DNA of 64,000 bases from Paraphysomonas bandaiensis (lineage: Eukaryota > Chrysophyceae). The translations under genes were made by a program, and so were the position numbers. The notes beneath the pieces were generated by a model. The model searched no databases. It saw only the letters and a program-made list of their open reading frames with translations, and had not been told where the DNA came from. Numbering within the stretch: the first letter of the stretch is position 1; each line of letters opens with the position of its first letter. This document shows positions 34,121 to 46,595 of the stretch, in pieces. The DNA is taken from the NCBI GenBank assembly GCA_965644295.1, contig CBFFRP010000204.1, positions 1 through 64,000 of the forward strand. The letters run 5' to 3'.

Positions 34121-35471
34121 ATGGATTTTGTAAAGGAAGCTGGAAGAAAGTTAAAGCATGCCTTGCATATAGACAGCAAAAGGGTGTATGATTTCGAAGA
34201 GGGAAGTGAGGACAAGAAGCTATTCGGGATGAAAGGATCGGCCCTCTGTGAGTTAAGTAATATGAAATTACCAGTTCCCCCGGGTTTCATTATTACATCT
34301 GATAACTTTCTGGAATACCTTGATCATGGTGAAGGGCTCAGTGATAAGCTCAAGGCCGATTACCGGCTACACATCCGTAGGCTTGAAAACAAAACTGGAC
34401 GCGTTTTCGGAGGCGCGGCCTCTGATGGAAAAAGCTTGCCACTGCTACTATCTGTTCGTGCTACTGCTTCCATTATTGTTCCGGGGTAAGTTTCTGAATG
34501 ATCTGTGCGAATCTTTTGTCCTCAAGATTCAACTCTGATAGAATAATGGATACTATTCTGAATGTCGGGATGAATGACAGCGTCGTAAGCTACCTTGTGT
34601 CCCTCAATCAAGGATATATAAAGTTTGCATTGGATCTTCACCGAAGATTTTTATACATGTTTGGAGTTTTGGTACTTCGTAACAGTACAGTAAAATATGA
34701 GCGCGTAATGGATACTGCAATGGAAATGGACAACGCAGATACTGTAGCCCAACTTTCCTGCCAGAGCCTGACATATGTGGTTGGCGAATTTAAAAGGTTT
34801 ACTGCCGCGCCCAATGACCCCTACGAACAACTAGATATGGTCATAGAAGCCATGTACCAGCATTCCCTGTCTCCCAGGTTTTAAATTACAATACCTTCAA
34901 TGTGTATCGTTACCTAATAACTTGTATGTAGGGTATCTGAGTACTTGGACTCTTATGCGACATCTATTCCTCAGATTCCTCGATCCTTGGCTGTTATTGT
35001 CCAAATGATGGTGTACGGAAATCTAAACAGCAACTCAGGTTGTGGGGTGGCATTCAGTCGACCTCTATCACAAGATAACGATGCGGATGGTCGACCTGTG
35101 GGAGAGTTTTTGGCTAAAGCGGAAGGGAAAGAGGTCTTGGAAGGAGATAGAAACGCAACACCCATTGAGGTTATTAAACGTTCTATCAAAGTTATTTCTT
35201 TGACATAATTTCTCTACAGGACTTTAGTTGTACAATGCCAAAATCGTACAGTGATCTCGAGAAACATATGTCGGTCCTTGAAGAGAAACATAAAGCTGTC
35301 GAATATGTGGAGTTTACTGTGGAAGACGGTGTACTGTATGTACTTGAGACAAGTGCTGTAAATTTACAGCCTAACAAGAAAGAAGCGCGGTTTGTTGTTT
35401 ACTATGATCTACTCCGCAAACTTCAAGAAGAGGAAGAAAATGAAGAATGCAAGGAGCTGCTCAATTCGTAA
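34121..35471 (+). CDS. Isolated nucleotide-binding domain of pyruvate, phosphate dikinase (probable pseudoenzyme)
   Basis: Exons 34121-34485, 34542-34877, 34932-35169 and 35220-35471, with introns of 56, 54 and 50 bp, giving 396 residues. The order of PPDK/PEP-synthase N-domain motifs is clear: MKGSALCELSNMKLPVPPGF, then SVRATASIIVPGIMDTILNV, IVQMMVYGNLN..GCGVAFSR, and finally YVEFTVEDGVLYVLETSAV. Full PPDK is about 880 residues; the phosphohistidine swivel and PEP/pyruvate domains are absent because the gene stops after the ATP-binding part. The usual QTR motif after YML is ETS here, and the loop around GEFLAKAEGKEV is also altered. ATP use is therefore doubtful. It may be a regulatory paralogue. 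Confidence 0.8.
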
Positions 35472-36433
35472 CTAGAAGCAGAAAAAGTACGTGCTTCAAA
35501 ATTACGTTTCAAGGTGGAAGACAGGAGAATTCACATGTTATAAACTCGTCTATATAGACTTCTAATATAGAGTAAGATGTTAATAATTCTAAGTGTAGCT
35601 ATGGTGTCAATTTCTTGGTGATAGTGATGATTTACGCTTTGCATCCATGATATTGTCACGATATCTAGCAGTCTAACACAACTCAGCAAGTATTCTGTCT
35701 TATAAAACTCATCATATAAATTTCGTTAACAAATACACACAACCGCTACCAATTGACGACTTAAGAATTAAGCACCACTCTAAGTTGAAGGGATTTTTGA
35801 AGCACGCGTGTACTGTGCAAAGAGAGCTATGAAGTTGTGGCCTAGAAATCATATCGCAGATGAATATATGAATGAAAATAGATATAATATAGAATATAGA
35901 TGTCGGAAATATACTAGTATCTACTAAACTTATTCGACATTCCTACAAAACTAAAAGAGTCATTTTGCGGAAGAACCTAATCAATTGAAACTTTTTTTCA
36001 GGAATTCCTACTGAGTTAATTTTATCATTCTACTAGATTTCAATACGGCTCAATTTGCCAATTGCGTAGTTACAACACGTACGGTATATAGAAATGAATA
36101 CATTATTACGAGTGTCGTTTTAGTGAATATAATACAACTTACACGGCAAAGGGGTTTACAAATTTCAGATCAGAACTGGAGTTTACAACGCCAAGATAGC
36201 CACAAGCTTTGGGTGATCATTTCCAAAAATATACCTAATGTACTCCATACCCATGACATGGAAGTATTCATATGGCGACAGCTTATGTCGGCGATGCCGA
36301 TAGATTCATAACATAACATGGCAGCAGCGGTATTAACACAGAGAAGAGTTAAGAGTATAGACATCAATATTCATCAGTATGCACAACATAATATAGAGAT
36401 ACAATAGCATTATGGCCAGTAATATGATACATG
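35472..36433. other. Convergent intergenic spacer
   Basis: AT-rich, about 960 bp between two 3' ends. The frame 36123-36311 has no support. Nothing recognised. Confidence 0.5.
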
Positions 36434-38436
36434 TCACCGTCTATCAGAGGTAGCTGAGGAGAGTATATCACTAATCATAACCTTGGAGAAGTTCGATATC
36501 ACATTTCCATTGAATTCCTCTCTTTCTTTCTCTTCTCCACAATTGTCCTCAACCCTACAAGGGCCCTGACTTCCCTTCGGAACGCTTGAATTTCCTAGTG
36601 CTTCCTCCCCATCATCTAGAGGGCTGCAAGGGCATGAGGAATCCAATGATCGGAACTCCCCCTCTTCAATGTCAATGGGAGACTGTCGGGGTGGGCAGTT
36701 TTTGTGATCTTTACCCATCCTCGATTCAGTGTTGGCACTGTTGGGCCGAGATCTCCTTACATCTCCACCTAGGATGAGTGCGCCATCAATACCCTCAGAT
36801 GGCAGTGCAGCTGATCCTGTTCGCTCCACTAGTACATCTGACATTGAACTTGAAATTCCACCTTGATTAGCGTCTGCAATGACGGCGGGGGGCTCAATTG
36901 CTCCTCCTGACATGTGAGAGTTCGCACGTGACAGAGCAAGATGAGCCCCATCTGGTCCTGACGACACCTCATCAGGTACGGTACGGATAGACTTCGGAAT
37001 ATAGGGAGGGGCGAGGGCCATCACTTCCTGAAGCTCGTCCAGAGATGCCGTACAGGGGATGCTCTTCGGTGCCCTATGGAGCGCTCCCTTGATCATGGCA
37101 GAAAGTGATCGTCGAGCTTGTACAGCGAGAGTTGAACGACCCATTCGAAGCCGCACAGTCTGATTATTCAAGAGCGGTAAGGGGCCCTGAAGATATACCA
37201 TTGTACCATTGCTCGACCTCGCGTCTGATACAAAGAATTGCCCATTACGGTAGCTGAGTTTTGCGTGCACAGTCGAAACCGTGCGATAGTCAAGAACCAT
37301 GTTGCAGACACTGGAGCGCCCAATGGTCAGCTCTGATGGAATCAGCTCAGGATCATCATTTAGTTGCTGTTCACCAACACGATACCCAGGGCCAAAATTA
37401 AGCCGAAACTTCGTATTGAAGAGACCAGGAGACGTATCGTGTCGAGTTACAACAACAAGTGATATATAAGGCCCCGGGTGATCCACCTCAAGTAGACTAG
37501 TCTTCACACCGTTCGAACGAAAGGCACTTTTGTAGGCTGCTCCGCATATTTTGCATGCTGGGGCCCCATTTCCGGTAGTACGAATTACAAGCGCTCGGGA
37601 GCCACAAACAGAACTTTGATACCATTTCTGCAGGCACTGCACGTGTAGGTAACGCGTATCACCTTTGCAGTCGCAAGGGGCGACTAGATGGTCCTCAGGG
37701 GTATCGTGGGTCTCATAACACATGTAGCAGAAAGGAGCCACGGCATCTCGTTGTGTGCTCCCACCCTCGTCCCGGCTCCTTTTATCGGAATCTTCCTCCG
37801 CAGCCAATGCGGCCTCGTCCTGGTCACCCTCAAATGCCAGTGCCTCTTCTCGCAAATACTGTAGCCTGTTTGTGTCCAGCCTTTGTTCCACACCTTTGTC
37901 AGTCTTCAATTCAGAGACAACTACCCCAACAGACCCAAGACGAAAACAGTCGCCGAGTTTGATGGGATAAGGTTTACCGGGATTCACACGGTCGCCAATT
38001 ATAATACAGGTGCCAGAGTGTCTCGAGAATATTTCGGGAGAAGATATGGCGTGCCAACCGTTAGAATATGTAATCAGTAACTGATGAGCCCGAGAATCGA
38101 GGAGAGGAATTTCTTTCGGGTAGAGCTTTGCCTTGGCTAGCTCTACAACATATCAGTTAGGCAGAAGCCTCACTCCGAACACATTCTCTTACCTTTCATA
38201 ATGGCCGGAGAGGCGGAGGAGGCACCGTGGAATATTCCTCCTTTGCCTGTGACCACGATATCATTCTGGTGCTCGGGGGTGTATCGAACATTAGCGGTTA
38301 ACCATGACAACTTTACAGAAACAGATCCAAGATGAGCATATTCATCGTTATCTTTCACACAATTGTTGGTGTTATTAATATTACTGGGAACAGGTTCCTG
38401 TTCCGAGGTGCTGACTAAACTCCTTCCTTGACCCAT
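36434..38436 (-). CDS. FHA - RING-CH - FHA protein with N-myristoylation motif (probable membrane-linked E3 ubiquitin ligase)
   Basis: Exons 38436-38193 and 38142-36434, 50-bp intron, 650 residues. The first ATG gives MGQGRSLV, matching the N-myristoylation consensus (Gly2, Ser6). Residues about 35-165 resemble a diverged FHA domain (DSRAHQLLITYSNGWHAISS, GDCFRLGSVGVVV). A C4HC3 RING-CH finger follows at about 210-270: CYMCYE, APCDCKGDTRYLHVQCLQKW, then CKIC. A canonical FHA domain comes next (ELTIGRSSVCNMVLDYRTVS, HAKLSYRNGQFFVSDARSSN, NGT). The C-terminal ~200 residues are Ser/Pro/acidic and disordered. RING-CH fingers recruit E2 enzymes and FHA binds phosphothreonine, so phospho-directed ubiquitylation at membranes is the likely role. 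No transmembrane segment is seen, unlike MARCH proteins. Confidence 0.85.
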
Positions 38437-38858
38437 ACTAATACCAACACTATCAGATAAACACAAGCCAGACCTCTTGAATAAGCACCCACACTTTATA
38501 TATAGATAGTGAGGAGGCCAAGCGAGTGCCAATATATGGGAACAGCCCCCCTGTCAAGATTGAGAGGGAAGGGCAGTCGATGTGAACTCATACAGCACAT
38601 CAAACATCAGTCGACACCTAAACTGCAAGTACATGTGTACGTATGCCAAAAAATATGTACGAACTGAACCGGAACTAAAAATTCTGACCAAATCTTGATA
38701 CAGTGCTGTACCAGTGTACCATGGTGTACATCAACATATCTTCAACAGGTCAGGCTGAATACGAATACATGAATACAGTGGTATTCCTGGTATTAGTGGC
38801 ACGCATGATAATTCTCATAGCTTGCTGTTGTTTCTGCTATTCTGTGCAGAGGGTGGCC
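38437..38858. promoter_or_regulatory. Divergent spacer upstream of FHA/RING-CH and ELP6 genes
   Basis: A TATA-rich stretch TATATATAGATAG lies at about 38495-38510 close to the FHA/RING-CH start. An in-frame extension upstream of the ELP6 start (from 38721, with hydrophobic NTVVFLVLVARMIILIACCC) is open but not expected for ELP6, so I left it out of the model. Confidence 0.35.
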
Positions 38859-40004
38859 ATGTTGAGGGAGGAGCAAGGGCGTAGCTCGAGGACTATATTG
38901 AGTAGTAGTATTGTTGTTGATATGGACCTCAAAGTGACAGATTTTTACCCTTTTAATGCAGACTTAAGCGGAAAATTTTTGACATGTCTCGACCAGCAGT
39001 CTCTGAGTGGGAAATTTGTGTTTAATCTACTCCTGTTGAAATACTTGACAGAGAAGCGACCCGTACATATAGTGTCCTTTAATTCGTCTCGGAATCATTT
39101 CGACTCGATTTTGCGTAAACATGTACAACTTCTGCCTTATGAGTTGACATGACTAACACATTTCCTGATATAGAGCTTTGATTGTACCAAATTGGAGCAG
39201 GCTGGCTTACTCAAGTTTTACTTTAGTGATTCCAACTGCGCTTCTCTCACGGAATCGCTTCAATATGACGAAAATCTGGCTGAACGTGATGTGCCTTATG
39301 CTACGGTTTCCTTATCGCACGATTCCTCCATTGAACAGGTGTGTACACCGATAGTAGTATTATGTTTGCACCGATAATTATATGATATAGGAAAGGCTAT
39401 TGTGTGTGGTTGATATTCTCAAATCGCTTATTAGCACCCTTAGTACACCAATTGCTAAGTCTCTTCTTCCTGTTGTCTTGGTAGACGATCTGAACGCTTT
39501 CGAAACCTTGTTTTTACATCGCAGCTATATGCGTGGTTCTGACCATATCGAATTTGGTCAAAGCTATATTTCTGCCTTGCACACTTTACTCTCTGTGAAT
39601 AAGGTATATACACTATCATTAAGTCATAATGGTAGTACTTAAATTGGCTTTTATTTCCAGATACACTCTCTGGTATGCTATGGCGAAGATTGCAGCGACG
39701 ATAATACCTTTAAGCCCTATTCACTTATGGAATACTGTAAAGCGAGGTATTTTATCTTCATTCTTATATACCTGTAGTATCTTGCTTATCAAGCATGTGG
39801 TACTAATGTTGTTAGCTTTCGAGTTTGATATTAATTCTTTCCTGTAGGGCAGATGACACAGTAGTTGTGGCCTGTTTAGATTCTGGATTTTCGAGTGAGG
39901 TCCATGGGCAATTGGTAATGTCATCTCAACATGGTTTGACTTCTCAGAGGCTATTGTTCAAAGCCATGGACACAGGAATTAAGTGCTGTGTTTCACGGAT
40001 CTAG
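38859..40004 (+). CDS. ELP6: Elongator complex subunit 6 (ELP6-like)
   Basis: Exons 38859-39122, 39174-39338, 39391-39603, 39661-39746 and 39848-40004, with introns of 51, 52, 57 and 101 bp, giving 294 residues (human ELP6 is of similar size). ELP6 forms the Elp4/5/6 ring of Elongator, which modifies wobble uridines in tRNA. It has a RecA-like fold without a functional P-loop. Supporting motifs are LSGKFVFNLLLLKYL early, SLLPVVLVDDLNAFETLF in the middle and the family h-bond strand SGFSSEVHGQLVMSS near the end. These match my memory of ELP6 in order and spacing. The start at 38859 is a choice; ATG 38721 would add a hydrophobic leader. Confidence 0.75.
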
Positions 40005-40404
40005 ATAAAGTACTGTATGATATATATACATATGGAGATCACTGGATGAACGTAATAATATTGATCGTGGTGTTATTCTATGTGCTCTTGTTGTGAAGAG
40101 TGAAAAGAGAAAGTGAAATATGCTGCTTTAGGTAATAGGCGAAAGACGAACATTTTTATGTCTCTACTAATTAGCTAGGCTGTAGAAAATATGAAACATG
40201 TTATTCTCGCACGCAGAATATAGATACTGGTAACACGGTATATACGTGGTATACACCTGGTCACCTGGTATACCATACTGTAAACTGGAGTATTGACATA
40301 GCATACACAGAAGCGTAGCTGGAGGCAGAATACCTGAGGGGATCATAACCACCTGTAAAGAACCAGGCTTACGTAAAATGTAAAATTAATAGGCAATTAA
40401 TTGC
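40005..40404. other. Spacer with GTATAC cluster
   Basis: 3' flank of ELP6. 40236-40275 holds GGTATATACGTGGTATACAC and CACCTGGTATACCA, repeating the palindromic motif seen in gene-upstream spaces, though no gene follows directly. No open frame supported. Confidence 0.4.
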
Positions 40405-40885
40405 TGACACGTGTCGACTCCCTCAATAGCTCAACAGTGGTCGGACACGAACCGTTTCGTGGTGTTCTTGGGGATAAGTACCGAAGATATCTATCCGGGA
40501 AACTAATGCGAGCCTTATATTATATAATCAGCAGATATTGTTCTGCCCTCCCATGGTACAATGTACAATGGACACTAATATAAGTGTCACTTGTGTTGAC
40601 GTCTTTGGGCTTGACGAATAATCAGGCATCCGGGGTATTGGGCTACCTGCTGAAGTCAAGCACCCGGGCTATTCACCGATTTAAGGTAGCAGGTGTCAGG
40701 TGTATCAACATTTTGCTTGCTCATTGCGTTTGCTTTGAGTGACAGAGAAAAAGTAGTTGCACCTTGGTGCTTGCGGTGACGCACAAGCAGCTTTCGTAGC
40801 ATTAAGTAGTAGGATATTAGAGTTAAGCACTAAATTAGTTCTGACTCTCCAACGCATGTTGCTAATAATAATAGATTTACTACTG
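40405..40885 (+). repeat. LTR-like dispersed repeat, family C, copy 1
   Basis: Shares long blocks with 47997-48545 and 48650-49065: GGGATAAGTACCGAAGATAT, TAAGTGTCACTTGTGTTGAC, GGTGACGCACAAGCAGCTTT and TAAGTAGTAGGATATTAGAG, in the same order. Length (about 450-550 bp), absence of coding sequence and ends near TGTTG/CAACA (on the minus strand) suggest solo LTRs of a Copia-like element; this is inference. Confidence 0.75.
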
Positions 40886-41245
40886 GTGTCCAACAACAAT
40901 AATTGCAATTATTAGCCAAGTATCCAATTGTTGATTATTATTGGCTTAGCTATTAATTGGCTATTATTGTAATAACATTCTGAACTATAATAATTATTAT
41001 GATTCAGCTTAATACAAGATTGTATCTGTGAGTTATAATGTTCTATGAAATATATTATCAACTGAATTAGAGAGAGTATGATCATCATAGTGACCGTCAT
41101 TATCAGTTATAATTCTAACTATTCCGTTGTGCACGATAGTTATGTTTTATATTGTTATTCATAATTCTCACTCTATCGTCACTTTCCACTCTAATAATCA
41201 CAACATTGTTATACTATTACTAAGATCAACTCTTTATTATAATTA
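40886..41245 (+). repeat. Solo LTR, family D (inverted relative to 28.9 kb)
   Basis: 40985-41240 is the reverse complement of the Copia LTR at 28845-29110, sharing TGATTCAGCTTAA, GTGAGTTATAATGTTC and ATAATCACAACATTGTT. No internal Copia sequence is attached, so it is a solo LTR. It abuts family C copy 1. Confidence 0.7.
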
Positions 41246-41949
41246 AATTTTATCGCTTTTAAAACGAATTAATTTAATTGTTACGCAAGCCGACTAGGAA
41301 TAGTGCTAATGAAGGTGTAGTCGTCATATACATCATTGCTGCTCCAGCGGTGTTAACTTATAAACCATACTTCCAAGTTATATGCAAAAATATCGAAAAT
41401 AGTGATAAAACCAATGCAAATTTATATTATGAGAAATCGTTTCCATCCATTGCGATTGTAGTACATACTTCAGACTTATACTGAGATGCAAGAGTATTTT
41501 TGTAATAATGTTTTTTGGGTAATAAGTGATTGTTATGAGAAATACAATCTTGGCGTACATCATGCTTGATATATATATAGTGTCTTGTACAGGGGATCTG
41601 TTGAGTGTTAAAAAAATCTGGCTTGTAAGCAAATTCAGTATATTCATTCAGAGTCAAGTTGTGAAAATACTCAGTTTGGAACCTAAGTTTGTACCACAGC
41701 ATAAGTCTAACAACAAATTCAACTTTGTGATTTTAAGGTTACTGAGATTTTTACCGATGTTGACTGGGCTGGTGAGATTATAACTCGAAGGTCAACAATG
41801 GGGCACATATAAGCTGCACGGTTAACATCATCAACGAAACGTGAGGATGTCGGAAATGTGCTCTATTCCTCATGGATAGACAGAGTACAAGGTATAATAA
41901 AGCACTTAGCGGACAGTATAATATATTATGGTATTATATCTAATTTAAA
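41246..41949. other. AT-rich spacer
   Basis: Overlapping short frames on both strands (41278-41783) lack any family resemblance and are AT-driven. A TTGTTACGCAAGCC near 41278 is the inverse of a hAT-like end seen at 47822. No gene. Confidence 0.4.
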
Positions 41950-42031
41950 AGCTAGTAGGTACTAATGGTCATTATAATTGCCATTATAACTGGACTACCA
42001 TTAATGGGCCATTAATGGTTATCAGGCCCTG
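41950..42031 (+). repeat. Right end of a hAT-type MITE
   Basis: Matches the right half of the MITE at 58203-58416, ending with TAATGGTTATCAGGCCCTG. The left terminal repeat is missing. Confidence 0.7.
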
Positions 42032-42722
42032 CGGTAGATGGTAGATACGGAGAGACCGTTCAAAACCTCCTGAAGTGATATACCTGGTTTTAAAGAGGAA
42101 CCTCTAAGAAGGATTGAAATAATCATATATATGTTTATCGATTTTCCAGTTTGTGTTTTCGTGGTTGTGCATCTGGTAGTTTTGCCTCGTTATTATACGG
42201 AATCAGATGAGAGCAAATAGAAGCTGTAATATAGTAGTTATGTATTTATAAACAGTATGCATGATAGTGATTAAGTGTTATGAATATGTACTAGGTAAAC
42301 TGCAATATAGTGACTGCATAAGACCTTCACAATGTAGAATTGTAACTGAAGCCATTATGATATGAAGCAAGTTGCAATTAAAGATGAGAAATCGTTATAA
42401 CAATGTTAATTGAGTGTTGTTCTTACTGTGTTCAGTTAACTTCTTTATGTACTGCAAACCAAGCTTAATGTTAAGGTTGTGAGATATTACGACAGTAATA
42501 TATATGTCCATGAATATTGTTATACATATTAGAGCTTCAGTTTCGTAAATGATAACATGAGTACATGCATTCTCAACACCCAGGCCGCATAGAAAAGTTT
42601 AACGCCGAGTAGTTTAGATTCGTTTACATTAGACCAGTAATTACACTCGATTATTCATAACCCCACATCGCGCTTCTCCATATTACTAGCATTGTGTCTA
42701 TATATCCACCCATGTGTCTACA
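42032..42722. other. AT-rich spacer
   Basis: 3' flank of the Hsp70-like gene. No open frame or repeat recognised. Confidence 0.4.
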
Positions 42723-45700
42723 CTAAAGTTCATCATCATGAATGGTATCGAAACCGTCATCCTTTATGTCCTCATTAAATTCACTCTCTGTTGCATTGCC
42801 ATCATTGACAGGATCCATGTTCTCATTCTGATCACCTTGTTCGACAGTAGTGGTATTAGTTTCATTGAGAGAAGCAGTGACGTTAACCTATCACAAACTG
42901 TTATCGTATGGATAGCGAAGATGCAAGCACTTAATCACAATTATCTACAGCACCTTTGGAGGAACCGGTTTCGGCTTCTTCAGCAACTTCTCGAATTGCA
43001 GAGTCAATGGTTTCATCTGAGCAGTTACATCCGCCGAACTGAAAGCTGGAGTTTCGTGTGATGATAATTCAAGCTGGGCTTTTTCATTATCGTCCAGCCA
43101 CGTCTCAACTTTTCCAACGGTATTCAGTAATTTTTCTTTTTCCTCTTCAGTAACATGTGGTAGACTCTCAGACCACTCCGCTACTACCTTTCTCACAGTT
43201 GCAAGCTGTGTGCGAGCCTTGCGAACAGCCTCTGGTCTAGCTTTGTGCTCCTTAAACCGCTAGAAATACGGGTTAGCCTAACGAAGAAACGACCTGATAA
43301 ACATACGGATTACCTTGAACACTGCGTCTGCTTTAACTTTAATAGCGTTCTGTCTCGCTTTGTATACAGAAACGTCTTGATCACGGCCATCACCATAGAG
43401 CCAATCCTCAACATCATCGCACATAGCGATAATATCTTCTCGTTGCTCAGCAGTAGAAACAGCACCAAGCTTGTCATCTCCATCTTCTTCTCGAAAGCGT
43501 CCACGGATCTTATACACAAACGCCTCGAGGTCGTTCAAAGCAGCGGCCTTGGCAAGTCTTAGCTCATCGGCTGCATTCAAGTCTTCTAAACGTCTTCTGG
43601 CATCGGCTAAGAGCTTTGATGACCACATTGCCGGACGAAGAGCGCCAGTGTTCGCATCAATGGTGAGGACTTGACGAAGAGTGTTATCCTTTTTCGATTT
43701 TTTCGACTTTTTGTTCTTGGTTGACTTGTCATCTGAACTCTCTTTTGGCGTCGGTTCTTCGACTTTAGTATCATGTGCCGCCTCATCGAGAGGGACACTT
43801 TCAGCAGAAGACTCGTTGCTCTGGGTTTCAGCAACACTTTCCTCTTCTGTGGTGGATGCGCTTTCTTCCGTCTCTGCCGGTAACTCCAAAGTGGCTTCTG
43901 CTTTGGACAAATACACCATTCCACTTGCATCCAGAGTAAAGCTTAAATGAACCTTTGGTGTCCCTAAGCCACGCTCCGATGCCATTTTTGCAAAATTTGA
44001 AACCCCAGTGACATTGTACAAGGCAATCATGTGATCAGTGCCCTCCGGTAATGGATTGCTGTCATCACGATCATACTCAACTTTGCAAAGAATGTCCTGG
44101 TCATGGTGAAACGCAACAGTCTTCGTTTTTGAAGGAACTGCTGACCCTGCAGGATACAGTGCCGTGTGTTTAGCCCATGCCTCATCATTAGCCGCATTAT
44201 CGGCGGTATTCGTTTTACCAACAAGCCATCCAAACACACCACCATCAGAGGCGGTTGGAAGTGACTCCAAATTGATAGACACACCGAACTTCGAAATGTC
44301 TGACATACCAATCTGAATATTACGAATTAGCATTCACAAGAATACGAACGATAAACTATGCACATCTTAACAAACTGTTCATAAAACAACAATAGATTGT
44401 AGTTCTTACCTTTCGAACCCTAAAGGCGGTGCTGATATTCGCTGCTCTGAATGCTGCACCCAAAGCCATAGCTTCATCCCCGTTGAGATGGGCACCAAGC
44501 TCAAGATCACCAGCTCTGAAGTACGCCTCAAGGTTTTGCTTTACCTAATGAAAGGCCACGAGTTAGCTTTTGAGCATTCAAATCAAACAACAGCATTTCT
44601 ACCTTAGGCATGCGAACTCCACCACCAATTAATTCAACCGCATTAATATCCTTTAAGGTCATTCCGGCCATCGCAAGCGCTTCGTCAATAGGGTGCGTGA
44701 CGCGATCAAAAAGATTACCACATGCTTCCTCAAACTCTGACCGGGTAATCTGCGACACCATTACAAGCATAGAATATAATACACTATTTTAAGCTCACTT
44801 TAGTATGTAAATCCACATCTGCGTGCAGCTGCTCCACTTTGTAAGGAAATTCATTATTTGCTGACAACACTTCTCTGATCTTCATCGCCTCCATACGCAA
44901 GCGAGTCATAGGTCTCACATGGTCACGAATATCCTGTCCCTTCCCTGACTTCTTTTTATGCCAATTAGCATTGAATCGGTCAGCAAGAATTTCCGCAATA
45001 ACCACATCAAAATTAACGCCCCCTAACTGGGTATCCCATGCCTTACCAATAACTTGAAATTGACCAACTGTCTTGTTCTTACCGCCTTCCTTTGTCTCAT
45101 ATGAACTGTATGTTACAATTGATACCTATAAAATATATTAAGTATTACATCAGCGACAATTTGGCACGATAACATACTTGAACCATACTGGCACCCATGT
45201 TGTAAAATAAAACCGTGTGAGAATCATCAAATACTCTGTCTATTCCGAAGTGCAAAGCTGCAGCAGTATTTTCCTCCATCAGCGACAGAACATTAAGATC
45301 GGCGATATCAGCTGCTGCATACATTGCAGCTCTCTCGTGCTGAGTGAAGCTGGAAGGCACTGTTAGCACGCAATCCTTAACATTTTTCCCGCCATATTGC
45401 TTAGTCATTTCTTTGGCGTGCATCATCATCATAGCCAGTAGTTCCTCTGGGGTGAAGTATGACTCTCCAAACTTGATGCTGAGACAGAAATAGAGTTATG
45501 CAAACGCAAAAAAAACTAAACTACACAAATACCTTGTTAACCCCGTGGTTTCGTTTGCATAAACAACGTACGGGAAGTACTGCTTCTGTAAGGATGCTAC
45601 AAGTGGGCTGTCATGGCTTTGACCCAATATTCGATGAAACTTGGTAAAAGTTAATTCCGGCTTTCGTGCCATTAACGCGTAGGAGTCTGCACCAAAGGAG

Positions 45701-45945
45701 CGCTCCCCATTATAAAAAGTAATGGAATTGGGTGTCCGGCGTTTCGATTGAGAATTTGTCACTGCACATATGTACCGTTAGTCTCAGAATGAATCTATCA
45801 GATCAATATATTAACGACCTATGTCAAATTTTCCAGGAGACACCAATCCCACTTTCATATTATCACTTCCGAAATCAATGCCAATTACGTTGGCTGTTGC
45901 AGTAGCAACAAGAAGAAGATGAGGAAGAATGCGAAGTGCCATCAT
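42723..45945 (-). CDS. HYOU1: ER-lumenal large Hsp70 family protein (HYOU1/GRP170/Lhs1-like)
   Basis: Nine exons: 45945-45819, 45761-45533, 45478-45178, 45125-44799, 44749-44603, 44544-44410, 44312-43314, 43259-42954 and 42887-42723. All joins keep frame, giving 911 residues. A signal peptide (MALRILPHLLLVATATA) precedes the Hsp70 phosphate loop VIGIDFGSDNMKVGL. Other Hsp70 motifs are DCVLTVPSSFTQHERAAMY, LGGVNFDVVIAE, HTKITRSEFEEACG and VELIGGGVRMPK with HLNGDEAMALGAA. A long acidic/Lys-rich insertion follows in the substrate-binding part, as in HYOU1. The last exon ends in HDDEL, an HDEL-type ER-retrieval signal. Family members act as nucleotide exchange factor and holdase for BiP. The length is between yeast Lhs1 and human HYOU1. 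Confidence 0.93.
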
Positions 45946-46595
45946 TTCACTGCAGTCAAAGTGCTAGTGTCAGAGTGTTCGATATCACCGCAATCAATTC
46001 TATGGACCCTACACAATATTAGGTGTGTAAAGGAATAATGTATGCAGGTGTGTTGCACAATGGTTGAAACTGAGGTGTGTTCTATGTGTGCATAAATAGT
46101 GCCTAAATTCCGCAGCCACACATCCTGTGCCTATATTTGCTTAGCAGTCATCTTTACGTAAAACTATATAAGAAGTCACACGTAAAAAAACAAATTCTTT
46201 CGAAATATATTTCTGGAATTTTACACGTGTCACCAACATACGGTTTATAGTGTTAACAGAAAACGCGGTTACAGGTCAATTTTTTGACAGAAAGCTACAG
46301 GATTGAAAAACTACACATTTCGAAATATTACATTGCTAAATCTGGGAATTATTTTATAGGAAGATATACAGAAAAACTGAACCTGTAACTTAAAATACAG
46401 AGATGATGTTTTTTGCACCACTGCTTTTTTTGGTTCAGCAGTATACCCTGTAGTTCCGATATGTATACGTATGATCAAAATGATACCAGTGCAGCAGTAC
46501 ATAACTGTATAACTGTATGGAGATTTTTATAGTGGGATTCGATTCACTCAACAACTCAACAACATTAAATAGAAGAAAGGGGTTGAGTTTACACG
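45946..46595. promoter_or_regulatory. Divergent spacer between Hsp70-like and cupredoxin genes
   Basis: A 650-bp AT-rich space between opposite starts. GTATAC motifs occur at about 46441 and 46462, some 150 bp before the cupredoxin ATG. No ER-stress element was identified. Nothing else seen. Confidence 0.35.

Noticed and set aside
38721-38858. N-terminal membrane extension of ELP6
   Set aside because: Open and hydrophobic, but ELP6 is a soluble subunit; the later ATG fits the family length.
40405-40885. tRNA or other structured RNA in the family-C repeats
   Set aside because: I looked for tRNA A and B boxes and a cloverleaf and found none; LTR-like features fit better.
41278-41783. Several overlapping small frames on both strands
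   Set aside because: AT-rich composition, mutual overlap and no motif.
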